Notes: generated from the sequence alone by a model not told the origin. Positions 1 to 8,851 are shown, numbered from the stretch's first letter. The stretch is DNA of 30,310 bases from an uncultured Olsenella sp. (GCA_900540955.1 UQIF01000026.1:1-30310), one strand, 5' to 3'. Numbers and translations: made by a program.

Positions 1-2252
1 ACGGCACCGTCGGCGCGAACAAGAACTCCATCAAGATCATCGGCGACCACACCGACAAGTACGTCCAGGCCTACTTCCAGTACGATTCCAAGAAGACCGG
101 CGGCGTCACCGTCAGCCACCTGCGCTTCGGCGATTCCCCGATCCGCTCGCCGTACTACGTGACCAAGGCCGACTTCGTCGCCTGCCACAACCCGAGCTAC
201 ATCATCAAGGGCTTCAAGATGGTCCGCGACGTCAAGCCGGGCGGCACCTTCCTGGTCAACTGCCAGTGGTCTGACGAGGAGTTCGCTCAGCACATGCCGG
301 CCGTTGCCAAGCGCTACATCGCCAAGAACAACGTCACCGTCTACCTCATCGACGCCATCGACCTGGCCGCCAAGGTCGGCATGGGCAAGCGCACGAACAC
401 CGTTCTGCAGTCCGCCTTCTTTGCCCTGGCCAAGGTCCTGCCCGCCGAGGAGGCCCTGCAGTACATGAAGGACGCGGCCACCAAGTCCTACATGAAGAAG
501 GGCCAGGCCATCGTCGACGCCAACCACAAGGCCATCGACGCCGGCGCCACCGCGTTCCGCAAGTTCGAGGTGCCTGCCGACTGGGCGACCGCCGAGGACG
601 CTCCCGCCAAGCTCACCCTTGAGGGTCGCGCCGCCATCGTCGAGCAGGTCAAGAACCTCCTCGAGCCGATCAACCGCATGGACGGCGACTCCCTGCCCGT
701 CTCCGCGTTCAAGGACATCGTCGACGGCCAGTGGGAGCTCGGCGCCTCCGCCTACGAGAAGCGCGGCGTCGCGGTCATGGTCCCGAAGTGGGACGAGACC
801 AAGTGCATCCAGTGCAACTCCTGCGCCTTCGTCTGCCCGCACGCCACCATCCGTCCGTTCATCCTGGACGACGCCGAGGTCGCCGCGGCTCCCGAGAACC
901 TGCGCACCCTCGACGCCATGGGCCCGAAGGTGAAGGGCAAGAAGTTCACCCTCGCCATCAGCCCGCTCGACTGCATGGGCTGCACCGTCTGCGTCACCGC
1001 CTGCCCGAAGGACGCCCTCACCATGGTCCCGCAGGAGGAGGAGCTTGCCGAGCAGCAGGTCTTCGACTACTGCGTCTCCAGGGTCTCCGAGAAGCCCGAG
1101 GCCATCGCCGCCAACACCAAGGGCTCGCAGTTCAAGCAGCCGCTCCTCGAGTTCTCCGGCTCCTGCGCCGGCTGCGCCGAGACCAGCTACGCTCGCCTCG
1201 TGACCCAGGTCGCCGGCGACCGCATGTTCATCTCCAACGCCACCGGCTGCTCCTCCATCTGGGGCAACCCGGCCGCGACCTCGCCCTACACGGTCAACGC
1301 CGAGGGCCACGGTCCCGCGTGGAACAACTCCCTGTTCGAGGACAACGCCGAGCACGGCCTTGGTCTTGAGGTCGGCTACGAGGCCGTCCACAACAAGCTC
1401 GTCTCCGACACCAAGGCGCTGCTCGAGGCCGACGGCGTGAGCGAGTCCTTCAAGGCCGCCGCGCAGGCTTGGCTCGATTCCAACACCGGCGACGCCGCCA
1501 CCTCCAAGGCTGCTTCCGCCGCCTACGTCGAGGCCCTCGAGGCCGACGGCTCCGACGCCGCCAAGGCCATCCTCGCCGACAAGTCCTACCTGTCCAAGAA
1601 GTCCTTCTGGATCTTCGGCGGCGACGGCTGGGCTTACGACATCGGCTTCGGCGGCCTGGACCACGTCCTTGCCTCCAACCGCAACGTCAACGTCTTCGTC
1701 TTCGACACCGAGGTCTACTCCAACACGGGCGGCCAGGCCTCCAAGGCCTCTAACCTCGGCCAGGTCGCGCAGTTCGCTGCCGCCGGCAAGGTGACCAAGA
1801 AGAAGACCCTCGCCGAGATCGCCATGACCTACGGCTACGTCTACGTCGCTCAGGTTGCCATGGGCGCCAACCCGGCGCAGACCCTGAAGGCCATCCAGGA
1901 GGCCGAGGCCTACGACGGCCCGTCCCTGATCATCGGCTACAGCCCCTGCGAGATGCACTCCATCAAGGGCGGCATGAAGAACTGCCAGCTCGAGATGAAG
2001 CGCGCCGTCGAGTGCGGTTACTGGAACCTCTACCGCTTCAACCCGGCCGCTCCTGAGGGCAAGAAGTTCTCGCTCGACTCTAAGGAGCCGGCGGGCGGCT
2101 ACCAGGAGTTCCTCATGAACGAGGCTCGCTACAGCCGCCTCACGCGCGAGTTCCCCGAGCGCGCCCAGGAGCTCTTCAAGGAGAACGAGGAGGCCGCCAT
2201 GGCTCGCTACCAGCACCTCCTCAAGCTCAAGGCCATGTACGCCGACGCGTAA
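1..2252 (+). CDS. nifJ: Pyruvate:ferredoxin (flavodoxin) oxidoreductase, 3' part
   Basis: Partial gene; the reading frame is open from base 3 and the 5' end lies outside the window. It oxidatively decarboxylates pyruvate with CoA to acetyl-CoA and CO2 and reduces ferredoxin, a central step in anaerobes. About 749 residues remain of a family usually near 1170-1200. Visible in order: the end of domain III (GTVGANKNSIKIIGDHTDKY); a two-cluster ferredoxin domain with CIQCNSCAFVCP and CMGCTVCVTACP; the domain VI cysteine pair SGSCAGC; the TPP/Mg motif GDGWAYDIGFGGLDH continuing to DTEVYSNTGGQ; and the late cysteine region around CGYWNLYRFNP. All cysteines expected for three [4Fe-4S] clusters appear present. 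It is followed by a Rho-independent terminator, so it ends its transcription unit. Codon use is extremely biased to C-ending codons, as expected for a highly expressed gene. Confidence 0.97.
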   Translation, partial: GTVGANKNSIKIIGDHTDKYVQAYFQYDSKKTGGVTVSHLRFGDSPIRSPYYVTKADFVACHNPSYIIKGFKMVRDVKPGGTFLVNCQWSDEEFAQHMPAVAKRYIAKNNVTVYLIDAIDLAAKVGMGKRTNTVLQSAFFALAKVLPAEEALQYMKDAATKSYMKKGQAIVDANHKAIDAGATAFRKFEVPADWATAEDAPAKLTLEGRAAIVEQVKNLLEPINRMDGDSLPVSAFKDIVDGQWELGASAYEKRGVAVMVPKWDETKCIQCNSCAFVCPHATIRPFILDDAEVAAAPENLRTLDAMGPKVKGKKFTLAISPLDCMGCTVCVTACPKDALTMVPQEEELAEQQVFDYCVSRVSEKPEAIAANTKGSQFKQPLLEFSGSCAGCAETSYARLVTQVAGDRMFISNATGCSSIWGNPAATSPYTVNAEGHGPAWNNSLFEDNAEHGLGLEVGYEAVHNKLVSDTKALLEADGVSESFKAAAQAWLDSNTGDAATSKAASAAYVEALEADGSDAAKAILADKSYLSKKSFWIFGGDGWAYDIGFGGLDHVLASNRNVNVFVFDTEVYSNTGGQASKASNLGQVAQFAAAGKVTKKKTLAEIAMTYGYVYVAQVAMGANPAQTLKAIQEAEAYDGPSLIIGYSPCEMHSIKGGMKNCQLEMKRAVECGYWNLYRFNPAAPEGKKFSLDSKEPAGGYQEFLMNEARYSRLTREFPERAQELFKENEEAAMARYQHLLKLKAMYADA

Positions 2253-2275
2253 CATTCGCCTCTAGCTGGCTCGAA

Positions 2276-2308
2276 GGCCCGTCACCTCGCGGTGGCGGGC
2301 CTTCTTTT
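2276..2308 (+). terminator. Rho-independent terminator of nifJ
   Basis: An 11-bp stem, ggcccgtcacc / ggtggcgggcc with one G-T wobble, has a tcgc tetraloop and is followed directly by ttctttt. It lies 23 bases after the nifJ stop codon. Confidence 0.9.
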
Positions 2309-2351
2309 GTGCCGCGGAGCCGGAATTTCGGGCGTCGCGGCAGCGAAATGG

Positions 2352-2477
2352 CCTTAGTGGGTGAACAAAACGGCACTAGGCGAAGTATCGCAAAAAGTGG
2401 TAACGCTTCTACCTGCGGTTATGTAAAACGCGCTGCGGCGGATACCCGCCGCAGCGCGTTTTGTTCACCCACTAAGG
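2352..2477. repeat. Nested inverted repeat enclosing an inner hairpin
   Basis: A perfect 21-nt inverted repeat has arms at 2352-2372 (ccttagtgggtgaacaaaac plus g) and 2457-2477. The arms are 84 nt apart. The right arm shares six bases (cgtttt) with the right side of the inner 17-bp hairpin at 2425-2462, so long-range and local pairings compete. The element sits between the convergent nifJ and murT-gatD genes. It may be a MITE-like or REP-like insertion, or a structured 3' region; its sequence alone does not decide. Confidence 0.7.
2425..2462. terminator. Bidirectional terminator hairpin between convergent genes
   Basis: A perfect 17-bp stem (2425-2441 / 2446-2462) with loop atac begins aaaa and ends tttt, so it can terminate in both directions. 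On the minus strand it is the natural terminator for murT-gatD, about 60 bases after its stop. On the plus strand it backs up the nifJ terminator. Confidence 0.75.
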
Positions 2478-2523
2478 AGCTTTTTGCGTAAGGGGGTCGC
2501 GAAAAGGGGCCCAAATGCCGGCG

Positions 2524-4692
2524 CTAGGCGCCTCGCTTGACGATGGCGAGCGCCACGTCGTGGGCGGCGGTCTCGTAGGAGTCGTCGAGGGCGGGCAGCG
2601 CAGCCTCGATGCCGCGGCGACGCAGCGCGTGCTCGATCAGCCAGTCGGCGACCTGCGGGTTCTTGGGCAGGATGGGTCCATGGAAGTACGTGCCGACGAC
2701 GCCCTTGTGCAGGACGCCCTCGCCGACGGCGAACTCGTTGTTGCCGGTGCCGGACACGAGCGGGCGGCCGAGGGGCGTCTCGTCCTCGTCCAGATACGTG
2801 CGGCCGCCGTGGTTCTCGAAGCCGACGATGGGCGTCGACGCGATGGGGGAGTCGATGGCCACGTTGTGGATCAGGCGCCCCTCGCCGCTGCGGGTTTCGG
2901 CGCCGATGACGGCCAGGCCCTCCACCTGTTGGTCGCCCATCATATAGAAGCGGCCGAGCAGCTGGTAGCCGCCGCAGATGGCGAGCAGCGCGCCGTCGGA
3001 CTCGACGTAGGCCGCGAGCTTCTGTTTCTGTGCGAGCAGCTCGCGGCAAACGGCAAGCTGGTCGCGGTCGGCGCCGCCGCCGAGCAGCACGATGTCGGCG
3101 TCGCCAAGGTCGAGCTCCTCACCCATGCGCACCGCGTCGACGCGCACGGGGATGCCGCGCCACTCGCAGCGCTGGCGAAGCGAGGCGATGTTGCCGCCGT
3201 CTCCATAGAGGTTGAGCGCGTCGGGGTAGAGGTGCACGACGCGCAGCGGGCGCTCGAGGCGAACGCCTGCGTCTGCGTAGCAGCGGAGGTTCACGCGGGG
3301 CTTGGGCGCCACGGCGGCGCGCGTCCCCTCGGGGCGCTCGGTTCCGTCGAGTCGCTTGAGGTCGGCGGTCACGGAGGGAAAGACGGTGTAGTTGGCAACG
3401 GAGTGAAGCGGCAGTTCGGCGTCCGCGCCGAAGCATCCGCGAACGGCGTCCTCAATGCCATCGATGAGCTGCGCGTTTATGCCGGCGTACTTGAGGCGCA
3501 CCTGGAGGTCGTTCTTTCGCGTGCCGCCGACGAAGACGCGGGCCAGGTCGAGCTCGCAGAGCTTCTCGAAGTCGACGTCCCAGATCCAGCTGATGTCGTG
3601 GCCATCGGCGTCGTTGTCGTTGAGGAAGAACGCCATCAGGCGGCCGTCGGCGGCCTTGACCTCGCTGATCATGCGGTCGAAGCCGGCGGGGTTCTTTGCG
3701 AGGTTGCTCACCACGTCGCGCCCGAGCACATGCCACGTCTTCATGCGGCCGCCTGCGGGCTGGTAGCGGGCGATCACCTCGTCGAGGCCAGCGGTGCCCG
3801 CGCCCGCGAACTCGAGCGCCGCGACGACCGCGGTGATGTTGAACACCATATACAGGCCGCTGTAGCGCGTCTTTACGTGGCGCCAGAAGCCGTCCGCGCC
3901 GCAGACGTCCCAGGAGTAGCCGCCGTCCTTGCCGCAGGAGAGCTCGACGTCGCGTGCGGCGTAGCCGAGCTCCGGGCGAGACCATCCGCACTTGGGGCAA
4001 CGGTACTTGCCGAGCTGCCCGTAGTGCACGTACTCGTAGTCCAGCGGCGCGTTGCACAGGGCGCAGAAGCGAGAGTCGCTGATGCGATCCGCCTCGAGCC
4101 CCGTGGGCTCGTCGATGCCGAAGCCGATGCTCGCGTTGCCCACGCGCGCGGCGATGGCGGCGCACAGCGGGTCGTCGGCGTTGTAGATCAAGGTGGTCTC
4201 GGGCGAGAGCCGAAGCGCCTCGGCGATCACGTCCTGCGTGTGGTCGATCTCGCCGTAGCGATCGAGCTGGTCGCGGAAGAGGTTAAGGAGCACGAGCGCG
4301 CGGGGCTTTACCTGCGGAAGGACGCGCACGGTGTAGAGCTCGTCGCACTCGAAGGCGCCGAAGCGGCCCTTCTTTCCAGCGCCGCCGCGGCGCCCCGCCA
4401 CCATGGCGGCGGCGATGCCCGTCTGCATGTTGTTGCCGGCGCGGTTGCACACCACGTCGTAGCCGGCGGCGGCGAGCCCGTCGGCTATGAGCCCGTTGGT
4501 GGTCGTCTTTCCGTTGGTCCCGGTGACCACGATGGAGCCGTCGAGGCCGGCCGCGAGGTCGGCGATGATGTTCGGATTGAGCTTGAGCGCGATGGCGCCG
4601 GGGGCGTTGCCGCCGCCGCGGTGAAGCACGCGGGAGAGTCCCCAGCGCGCGGCGTCCGCCGCGGCGCAGGCCAAAAATGTGCGTGCACCCAT
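2524..4692 (-). CDS. Fused lipid II isoglutaminyl synthase (MurT-GatD in one chain)
   Basis: Amidates the alpha-carboxyl of D-Glu in lipid II to D-isoglutamine; the GatD part releases ammonia from glutamine and the MurT part activates the substrate with ATP. About 722 residues. The N-terminal MurT half shows TGTNGKTT at 57-64 (P-loop), a four-Cys zinc ribbon (C209, C212, C231, C234, as CALC and CPKC), and the C-terminal DUF1727-type motif DNDADGHDISWIWD near 358-371. The GatD half begins near residue 482 with YPDALNLYGDGGNI, the nucleophile Cys near 572 in AICGGYQLLG, and the His near 670 in YFHGPILPKNP. In staphylococci and streptococci these are two genes; here one uninterrupted frame joins them through a short linker (about 455-482). 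Start is ATG with GGAGG just upstream. It is divergent from the glycosyltransferase gene and convergent with nifJ. Confidence 0.93.
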   Translation of the reverse strand: MGARTFLACAAADAARWGLSRVLHRGGGNAPGAIALKLNPNIIADLAAGLDGSIVVTGTNGKTTTNGLIADGLAAAGYDVVCNRAGNNMQTGIAAAMVAGRRGGAGKKGRFGAFECDELYTVRVLPQVKPRALVLLNLFRDQLDRYGEIDHTQDVIAEALRLSPETTLIYNADDPLCAAIAARVGNASIGFGIDEPTGLEADRISDSRFCALCNAPLDYEYVHYGQLGKYRCPKCGWSRPELGYAARDVELSCGKDGGYSWDVCGADGFWRHVKTRYSGLYMVFNITAVVAALEFAGAGTAGLDEVIARYQPAGGRMKTWHVLGRDVVSNLAKNPAGFDRMISEVKAADGRLMAFFLNDNDADGHDISWIWDVDFEKLCELDLARVFVGGTRKNDLQVRLKYAGINAQLIDGIEDAVRGCFGADAELPLHSVANYTVFPSVTADLKRLDGTERPEGTRAAVAPKPRVNLRCYADAGVRLERPLRVVHLYPDALNLYGDGGNIASLRQRCEWRGIPVRVDAVRMGEELDLGDADIVLLGGGADRDQLAVCRELLAQKQKLAAYVESDGALLAICGGYQLLGRFYMMGDQQVEGLAVIGAETRSGEGRLIHNVAIDSPIASTPIVGFENHGGRTYLDEDETPLGRPLVSGTGNNEFAVGEGVLHKGVVGTYFHGPILPKNPQVADWLIEHALRRRGIEAALPALDDSYETAAHDVALAIVKRGA

Positions 4693-4889
4693 AGTGTCCT
4701 CCGTAAGCCGAGCGGCCCTTCAGGCTGCGCCAGGCCGCGAAATCTATGCCAAATCTAACTTCAAATGCCCGCGAGGTGGGATGCGGTGCCCTTCTCGCTG
4801 GATATGGGGGTAATATTAACACTGAGGGCACAGGCGTCATCGCCCCTCGAACTACGTAGCCATCGCTCGCAGATTGGTCACAAAGCCGC
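4693..4889. promoter_or_regulatory. Divergent intergenic region between murT-gatD and the glycosyltransferase
   Basis: This 197-base region must hold promoters for both divergent units. It is visibly more AT-rich in the middle. A taatat at 4811-4816 could be a plus-strand -10, but no convincing -35 lies at the right distance. No long repeat or RNA motif was seen. Confidence 0.35.
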
Positions 4890-6185
4890 GTGAACCCCAT
4901 TATCGTCATACCTTCTTATTGGGCCGAGGGCGACCAGCCCGGCGAGCTGGGCGAGCGCGGCGTCTACGACTACACCACGCCCATCGATAAACCCCTGCCC
5001 GAGCTCGAGACCTGCCTCTCGTCTTTGGAGCGGGTTCGCGGCGTCTTGCGCGTGGCCGTGCTGCTCGTGGCGCCCAAGTCCTGCCGTGAGGCGGCCCGGG
5101 CGCGCGTGAACAGCATTTGCCGAGCCCACCCCAACTTGAACCCCCTGGTCGTCGGCCCCGAGGAGGGCGACCGCATTATGTCGGCCGTCAGCCGCGTCGT
5201 CCCGAGGGCCGCCGGCGAGGCGGTCTCGCTGCGCGGCTACGGCGCGATAAAGAACCTCGGCCTGGCCATCGCGTGCGTCTTTGGCCACGACGTCGCCGTC
5301 TTTATGTACGACGACGAGATCGCGACCGATCCGGACTTCCTCACCAAGGCGGTCTTCGGCCTTACCGCCTACACGCGCCAGGACCTGAAGATCCTTGTCA
5401 AGTCGGGCTTCTTTATCGACCCGGAGGGCTCGCCCTACGCGAATCCCGCAAAGAGCTGGACCGAGCGCGACTGGTCCAAGGCCGAGCAGTTCAACAAGGT
5501 CATGGAGCGCGCCCAGAACGCGAAGAACCGCGTCACGCGCTCCAACCACATGTGCGGCGGCTGCTGCGCCCTGCACGCCGAGGCGTTCACGCGCATCCCG
5601 TTCGACCCCTACATCACCCGCGGAGAAGACCTCGACTACGTGCTCAACCTGCGCAGCCACGGCCTCGACTGCTGGTTCGACAACGACTGGTGCGTGCAGC
5701 TCCGCCCGCCCGAGGAAAAAGCCTCCGACGCTTCCGTCTTTATGCAGGACATCTACCGCTGGTCCTACGAGTACCGCAAGCTCGAGGTGCTCAACGCCCG
5801 GCGCGACCTGCGCACCATTACCCCGGAGTCGCTTATGCCCTATCCTGCCCCCTGGCTTTGCAAAGAAGTGCGCGGCCGCGTGCTCAAGACCACACTGCGC
5901 CGCCTTCTTGCCGGGCCAGACCGCCTTTCCTACCTGCGCATCCTGGTCAAGGGGCTGCGCGACGCCGATAAGTTCGCGCGCGAGAACGCCTCCAGGTACC
6001 TGAGCTTCTCGATGACGTGGCCTGGCGTCATGTCCGCCATCTGGGACGACCGCTATCTGCAGGCCGCCATCATGCGCACCGGCGACGTGTGCGGCAGAGC
6101 CGCGCTCGCGCCTGCGACGGACGACGGGCCGCTGTCGGGCATCGCGCTGTCGGTCTCCGACCTCGGCTCCACAGGGGGGATGTAG
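4890..6185 (+). CDS. GT-A-fold glycosyltransferase-like protein
   Basis: About 431 residues. An N-terminal PIIVIPSY beta-strand, a repeatedly sampled nucleotide-binding region, a metal-binding-like MYDDE at 139-143 and an acidic RGEDLDYVLNLR at 244-255 give the layout of a GT2/GT-A glycosyltransferase (strand, DxD-like site, catalytic ED motif). A Cys-rich MCGGCCALHAEAF lies at 221-233 between the two acidic motifs. No membrane helix is evident, so it is probably cytosolic or peripheral. Sugar donor and acceptor cannot be told. The GTG start is the first usable start after an in-frame stop at 4857, but it lacks a clear Shine-Dalgarno. The gene ends 3 bases before the sensor kinase gene, so the two are surely co-transcribed. 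Function is inferred from fold motifs only. Confidence 0.75.
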   Translation: MNPIIVIPSYWAEGDQPGELGERGVYDYTTPIDKPLPELETCLSSLERVRGVLRVAVLLVAPKSCREAARARVNSICRAHPNLNPLVVGPEEGDRIMSAVSRVVPRAAGEAVSLRGYGAIKNLGLAIACVFGHDVAVFMYDDEIATDPDFLTKAVFGLTAYTRQDLKILVKSGFFIDPEGSPYANPAKSWTERDWSKAEQFNKVMERAQNAKNRVTRSNHMCGGCCALHAEAFTRIPFDPYITRGEDLDYVLNLRSHGLDCWFDNDWCVQLRPPEEKASDASVFMQDIYRWSYEYRKLEVLNARRDLRTITPESLMPYPAPWLCKEVRGRVLKTTLRRLLAGPDRLSYLRILVKGLRDADKFARENASRYLSFSMTWPGVMSAIWDDRYLQAAIMRTGDVCGRAALAPATDDGPLSGIALSVSDLGSTGGM

Positions 6186-6188
6186 CCT

Positions 6189-7556
6189 ATGCTCCACCCC
6201 AACGGTCAGATGGCCCCGCGCCGTGCCGACGCGGTCCTGGCCACCTGCGGTGCGCTCGCCTTGGCGCTTCTTGCCTGGGGCCTTGCCGCCGGCCGCGTGA
6301 TGCCGTGCATCGTCGCGGGCATTGTGGCGGCCAACGTCATCGTGATCGCCGGCTCGGTCAACCTCACCCCCGACGACACGCGCTCGCAGGCCACCGAGCG
6401 CACCCTTCGCGTGGCGACGAACACCCTCGAGCACCTGCGCGGCGGCCTTACGCCTGAAAACGCCCAGGCCATCTGCGTGCTCCTGCTTCCCGAGACCAAC
6501 GCCGCCGGCGTCGCCATCACCGACGCGAAGCGCGTGCTCGCCTACGAGGGCAGCTTCAACGTGGCCTTTCCTCCCGGTACCGAGAACTCCCGCCCCACGC
6601 GCGAGGTCCTGAAGTCCAAGCGCACCGAGACGTTCTACGCCATGGACCAAGAAATGCAGGAGCCACGCCGCTTTGCGGCCGGAATCTCGACCCCCGGCAA
6701 CTCGTTCGGCGTCATCGTGCCGCTCGTGGTCCAGGACGAGGCGGTGGGCACGATCAAGCTCTACTACTCCCGCGACCGCGACATGGACCGCACACAGCTG
6801 GCCATTGCCCGCGGCCTGGGCATGCTCCTGTCCACGCAGCTCTCGTCCTACGAGCTCGACGCGCAGGCCGAGCTCACGGCGCGCGCGGAGGTCAAGGCGC
6901 TTCAGGCGCAGATCAATCCGCACTTCTTGTTCAACACGCTCAATACCATCGCCTCGCTGTGCCGCACCGACCCCATGCGCGCCCGCTCGCTCCTGCGCGA
7001 TTTCTCGATGTTCTACCGGCACACCCTCGAGAGCTCCGAGTCGGGCCTGATCCCGCTTTCGCAGGAGCTCGAGCAGACCCGCCGCTACCTCACCATCGAG
7101 AAGGCCCGCTTCGGCGACGACCGCATCATCGAGAGCGAGCACGTCTCCGAGGGAATCGGCAAGCTTCTGGTGCCGTCCTTCGTCATCCAGCCGATCGTCG
7201 AGAACGCCGTGCGCCACGCCATGCGCGACGCGGGGCCGCTCTCCATCGATGTCCACGCCGTGATCGACGGCGACGACGTGCTCATCGCCGTTGCCGACGA
7301 CGGCCTGGGGATGACCGAGGAGGCCGCCCAGCGCCTGCTCGGCTCGGGCGGCGATGACGCCGCGCCCACGCCGGTGGGCAGCGGCCGCAACCGCGGCGCG
7401 GGAATGGCGCTCAAAAACGTCATGGAGCGCATCGAGCGCTTCTACGACCCCGGAAGCGGCGTGGAGGTCGTCTCTCGCCCCGGCGAGGGCACCTGCGTCA
7501 CCTTGAGGCTCTGCGGCGCGGCGACGGAGCTTGCAGCAATCGCTGAGGAAGATTAA
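6189..7556 (+). CDS. LytS-type sensor histidine kinase with GAF-like domain
   Basis: About 455 residues. Two hydrophobic segments lie near the N-terminus (about 18-34 and 37-55), followed by a GAF-like sensory region (about 75-215) and the His_kinase block of the LytS/YehU family. The phosphorylated His is H245 in QINPHFLFNTLNTIASL. The ATPase domain follows, with the N-box around N339 in PIVENAVRHAM and the G-box DDGLGM at 370-375. It lacks the many-helix 5TM-LytS sensor, so the signal is probably cytosolic or membrane-proximal. The ATG follows a run of G (acagggggg) at good spacing. The next gene is its cognate LytTR regulator, 54 bases downstream. Confidence 0.93.
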   Translation: MLHPNGQMAPRRADAVLATCGALALALLAWGLAAGRVMPCIVAGIVAANVIVIAGSVNLTPDDTRSQATERTLRVATNTLEHLRGGLTPENAQAICVLLLPETNAAGVAITDAKRVLAYEGSFNVAFPPGTENSRPTREVLKSKRTETFYAMDQEMQEPRRFAAGISTPGNSFGVIVPLVVQDEAVGTIKLYYSRDRDMDRTQLAIARGLGMLLSTQLSSYELDAQAELTARAEVKALQAQINPHFLFNTLNTIASLCRTDPMRARSLLRDFSMFYRHTLESSESGLIPLSQELEQTRRYLTIEKARFGDDRIIESEHVSEGIGKLLVPSFVIQPIVENAVRHAMRDAGPLSIDVHAVIDGDDVLIAVADDGLGMTEEAAQRLLGSGGDDAAPTPVGSGRNRGAGMALKNVMERIERFYDPGSGVEVVSRPGEGTCVTLRLCGAATELAAIAEED

Positions 7557-7610
7557 CATTCCTACGTTTAGATGCTTATTTTTAGAGGGCCCGGAAAGAG
7601 GAGTTTTTGC

Positions 7611-8339
7611 ATGCGCGCTATGATCGTTGATGATGAGGCTCCTGCCCGCTCCGAGCTCAGGTTCCTTCTTGAAGAGACAGGCCGCGTCGAGTCGATTACC
7701 GAGGCCTCGAGCGCCCGCGAGGCGGTCGAGAAGCTCATGGAGGCCAAGGCCGAGGTGATCTTCCTCGACATCTCCATGCCCAAGACGAGCGGAATGCAGC
7801 TCGCCGAGGCGCTCCACAAGCTCAAGAACCCGCCCGCGATCGTCTTTGTCACCGCCTACAGCGAGTACGCGCTGGACGCCTTCGGCGTGGACGCCGTCGA
7901 CTACCTGATGAAGCCGGTGGAGTCCGACCGCCTCGAGCTCGCGCTCGACAAGGTCGAGGCCCGCGCCCCCAAGGCCGAGCCCGCCGCGCCCCAGAGCCAC
8001 TCCTCGGTCGAGCGCATCCCCGTGGTCAAGAGTGGCCGCAAGGTCCTCGTGCCCATCGACCAGATCCGCTATATCGAGGCCAAGGACGACTACTCCTGCA
8101 TCTACACCGACAACGACCGCTTCCTCTCGACGATCAGCCTGGCCAAGCTCGAGGAGAAGCTCGCCCCGCACGGCTTCTTCCGCGTGCACCGCGGCTACAT
8201 CGTCAACCTCGAGTTCGTCGAGGACGTCGAGGTCATCAGCTCCGGCATCCTGCAGCTGGGCATCAACGGCATCGAGGGCAAGAAGATCAGCGTCTCTCGC
8301 CGCCGCGTCGTCGCGCTCAAGCGCGCCCTGGGACTGTAG
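7611..8339 (+). CDS. LytTR-family response regulator
   Basis: Receiver domain at about 1-118: acidic pocket D7-D8, phospho-acceptor D53 in FLDISMP, T81 and K101 in YLMKP. A linker rich in Ala/Pro/Glu follows, then a LytTR DNA-binding domain from about 140 (IRYIEAKDDYS, FFRVHRGYIVNL) to the end; total 242 residues, typical of AgrA/LytR-type regulators. The start at 7611 is chosen because gaggag lies 7 bases upstream; a 13-residue upstream extension in frame has no such site. Partner of the kinase immediately before it. Targets are unknown; the polymer-related genes in the window are candidates only by proximity. Confidence 0.95.
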   Translation: MRAMIVDDEAPARSELRFLLEETGRVESITEASSAREAVEKLMEAKAEVIFLDISMPKTSGMQLAEALHKLKNPPAIVFVTAYSEYALDAFGVDAVDYLMKPVESDRLELALDKVEARAPKAEPAAPQSHSSVERIPVVKSGRKVLVPIDQIRYIEAKDDYSCIYTDNDRFLSTISLAKLEEKLAPHGFFRVHRGYIVNLEFVEDVEVISSGILQLGINGIEGKKISVSRRRVVALKRALGL

Positions 8340-8355
8340 GGCGGGGGAGGACGAC

Positions 8356-8826
8356 TTGCCGACCACGCGATACGACATCATCTCGGACACGCACGGGTTT
8401 CTTTCCCCGGAGCTGATTGAGCAGCTGCGGGGCGCCGACGTCATCGTGCACGCGGGCGACATCTGCTCGTCGTCCGACTTCCAGCACCTCGAGATAATCG
8501 CGCCCGTGCAGGCGTGCCTCGGCAACAACGACTGGTCGAACGATTACGGCCCCGCCGTCAAGGCGCGCAAGATCTTCTATGGCAGCGGCCTGCGCTGGCA
8601 GGTCGTCCACTACCGCGAGCGCCTGAACCTGCTCAAGTGCGACATCGCAATCTGCGGTCACACGCACACGCCGTTCGTCACGCGCGACGAGTGGACGGGG
8701 ACCCTCGTGATGAACCCGGGCAGCCCGACCTATCCGCGCCGCTCCAAGCCTTCGATGGGCCGCATCATCTGCGACGAGGACACCGGCGAGGTCCTCTCCG
8801 CCGAGATCATCACTCTCGGCGAGTAG
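8356..8826 (+). CDS. YfcE/MJ0936-type metallophosphoesterase
   Basis: 156 residues from a TTG start at 8356, preceded by gggggagg at 5-base spacing. The calcineurin-like metal-site motifs are in order: SDTHG, HAGDI, GNND, GHTH, and a late NPGS. The size and motifs match small bacterial phosphodiesterases of the YfcE family; the natural substrate is unknown. The gene starts 16 bases after the response regulator and is followed by a terminator, so it closes the operon that starts at 4890. Longer in-frame extensions upstream overlap the regulator and have alternative-frame composition, so they were not used. Confidence 0.88.
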   Translation: MPTTRYDIISDTHGFLSPELIEQLRGADVIVHAGDICSSSDFQHLEIIAPVQACLGNNDWSNDYGPAVKARKIFYGSGLRWQVVHYRERLNLLKCDIAICGHTHTPFVTRDEWTGTLVMNPGSPTYPRRSKPSMGRIICDEDTGEVLSAEIITLGE

Positions 8827-8851
8827 CCGCGAGCATCCAGCAAAGCGTGAA

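Noticed and set aside
2309..2491. A 60-codon plus-strand open frame after nifJ
   Set aside because: It lies across the terminators and inverted repeat and has no ribosome site.
2515..4758. A 747-codon plus-strand open frame opposite murT-gatD
   Set aside because: Antisense shadow of a high-GC gene. The minus strand carries complete MurT and GatD motifs and a good ribosome site.
4878..8528. A 1216-codon open frame on the minus strand opposite the glycosyltransferase, kinase and regulator genes
   Set aside because: Its translation is low-complexity (Val/Gly/Ala/Arg/Asp/His-rich) with no family motif, and it mirrors the strongly biased codons of the real plus-strand genes.
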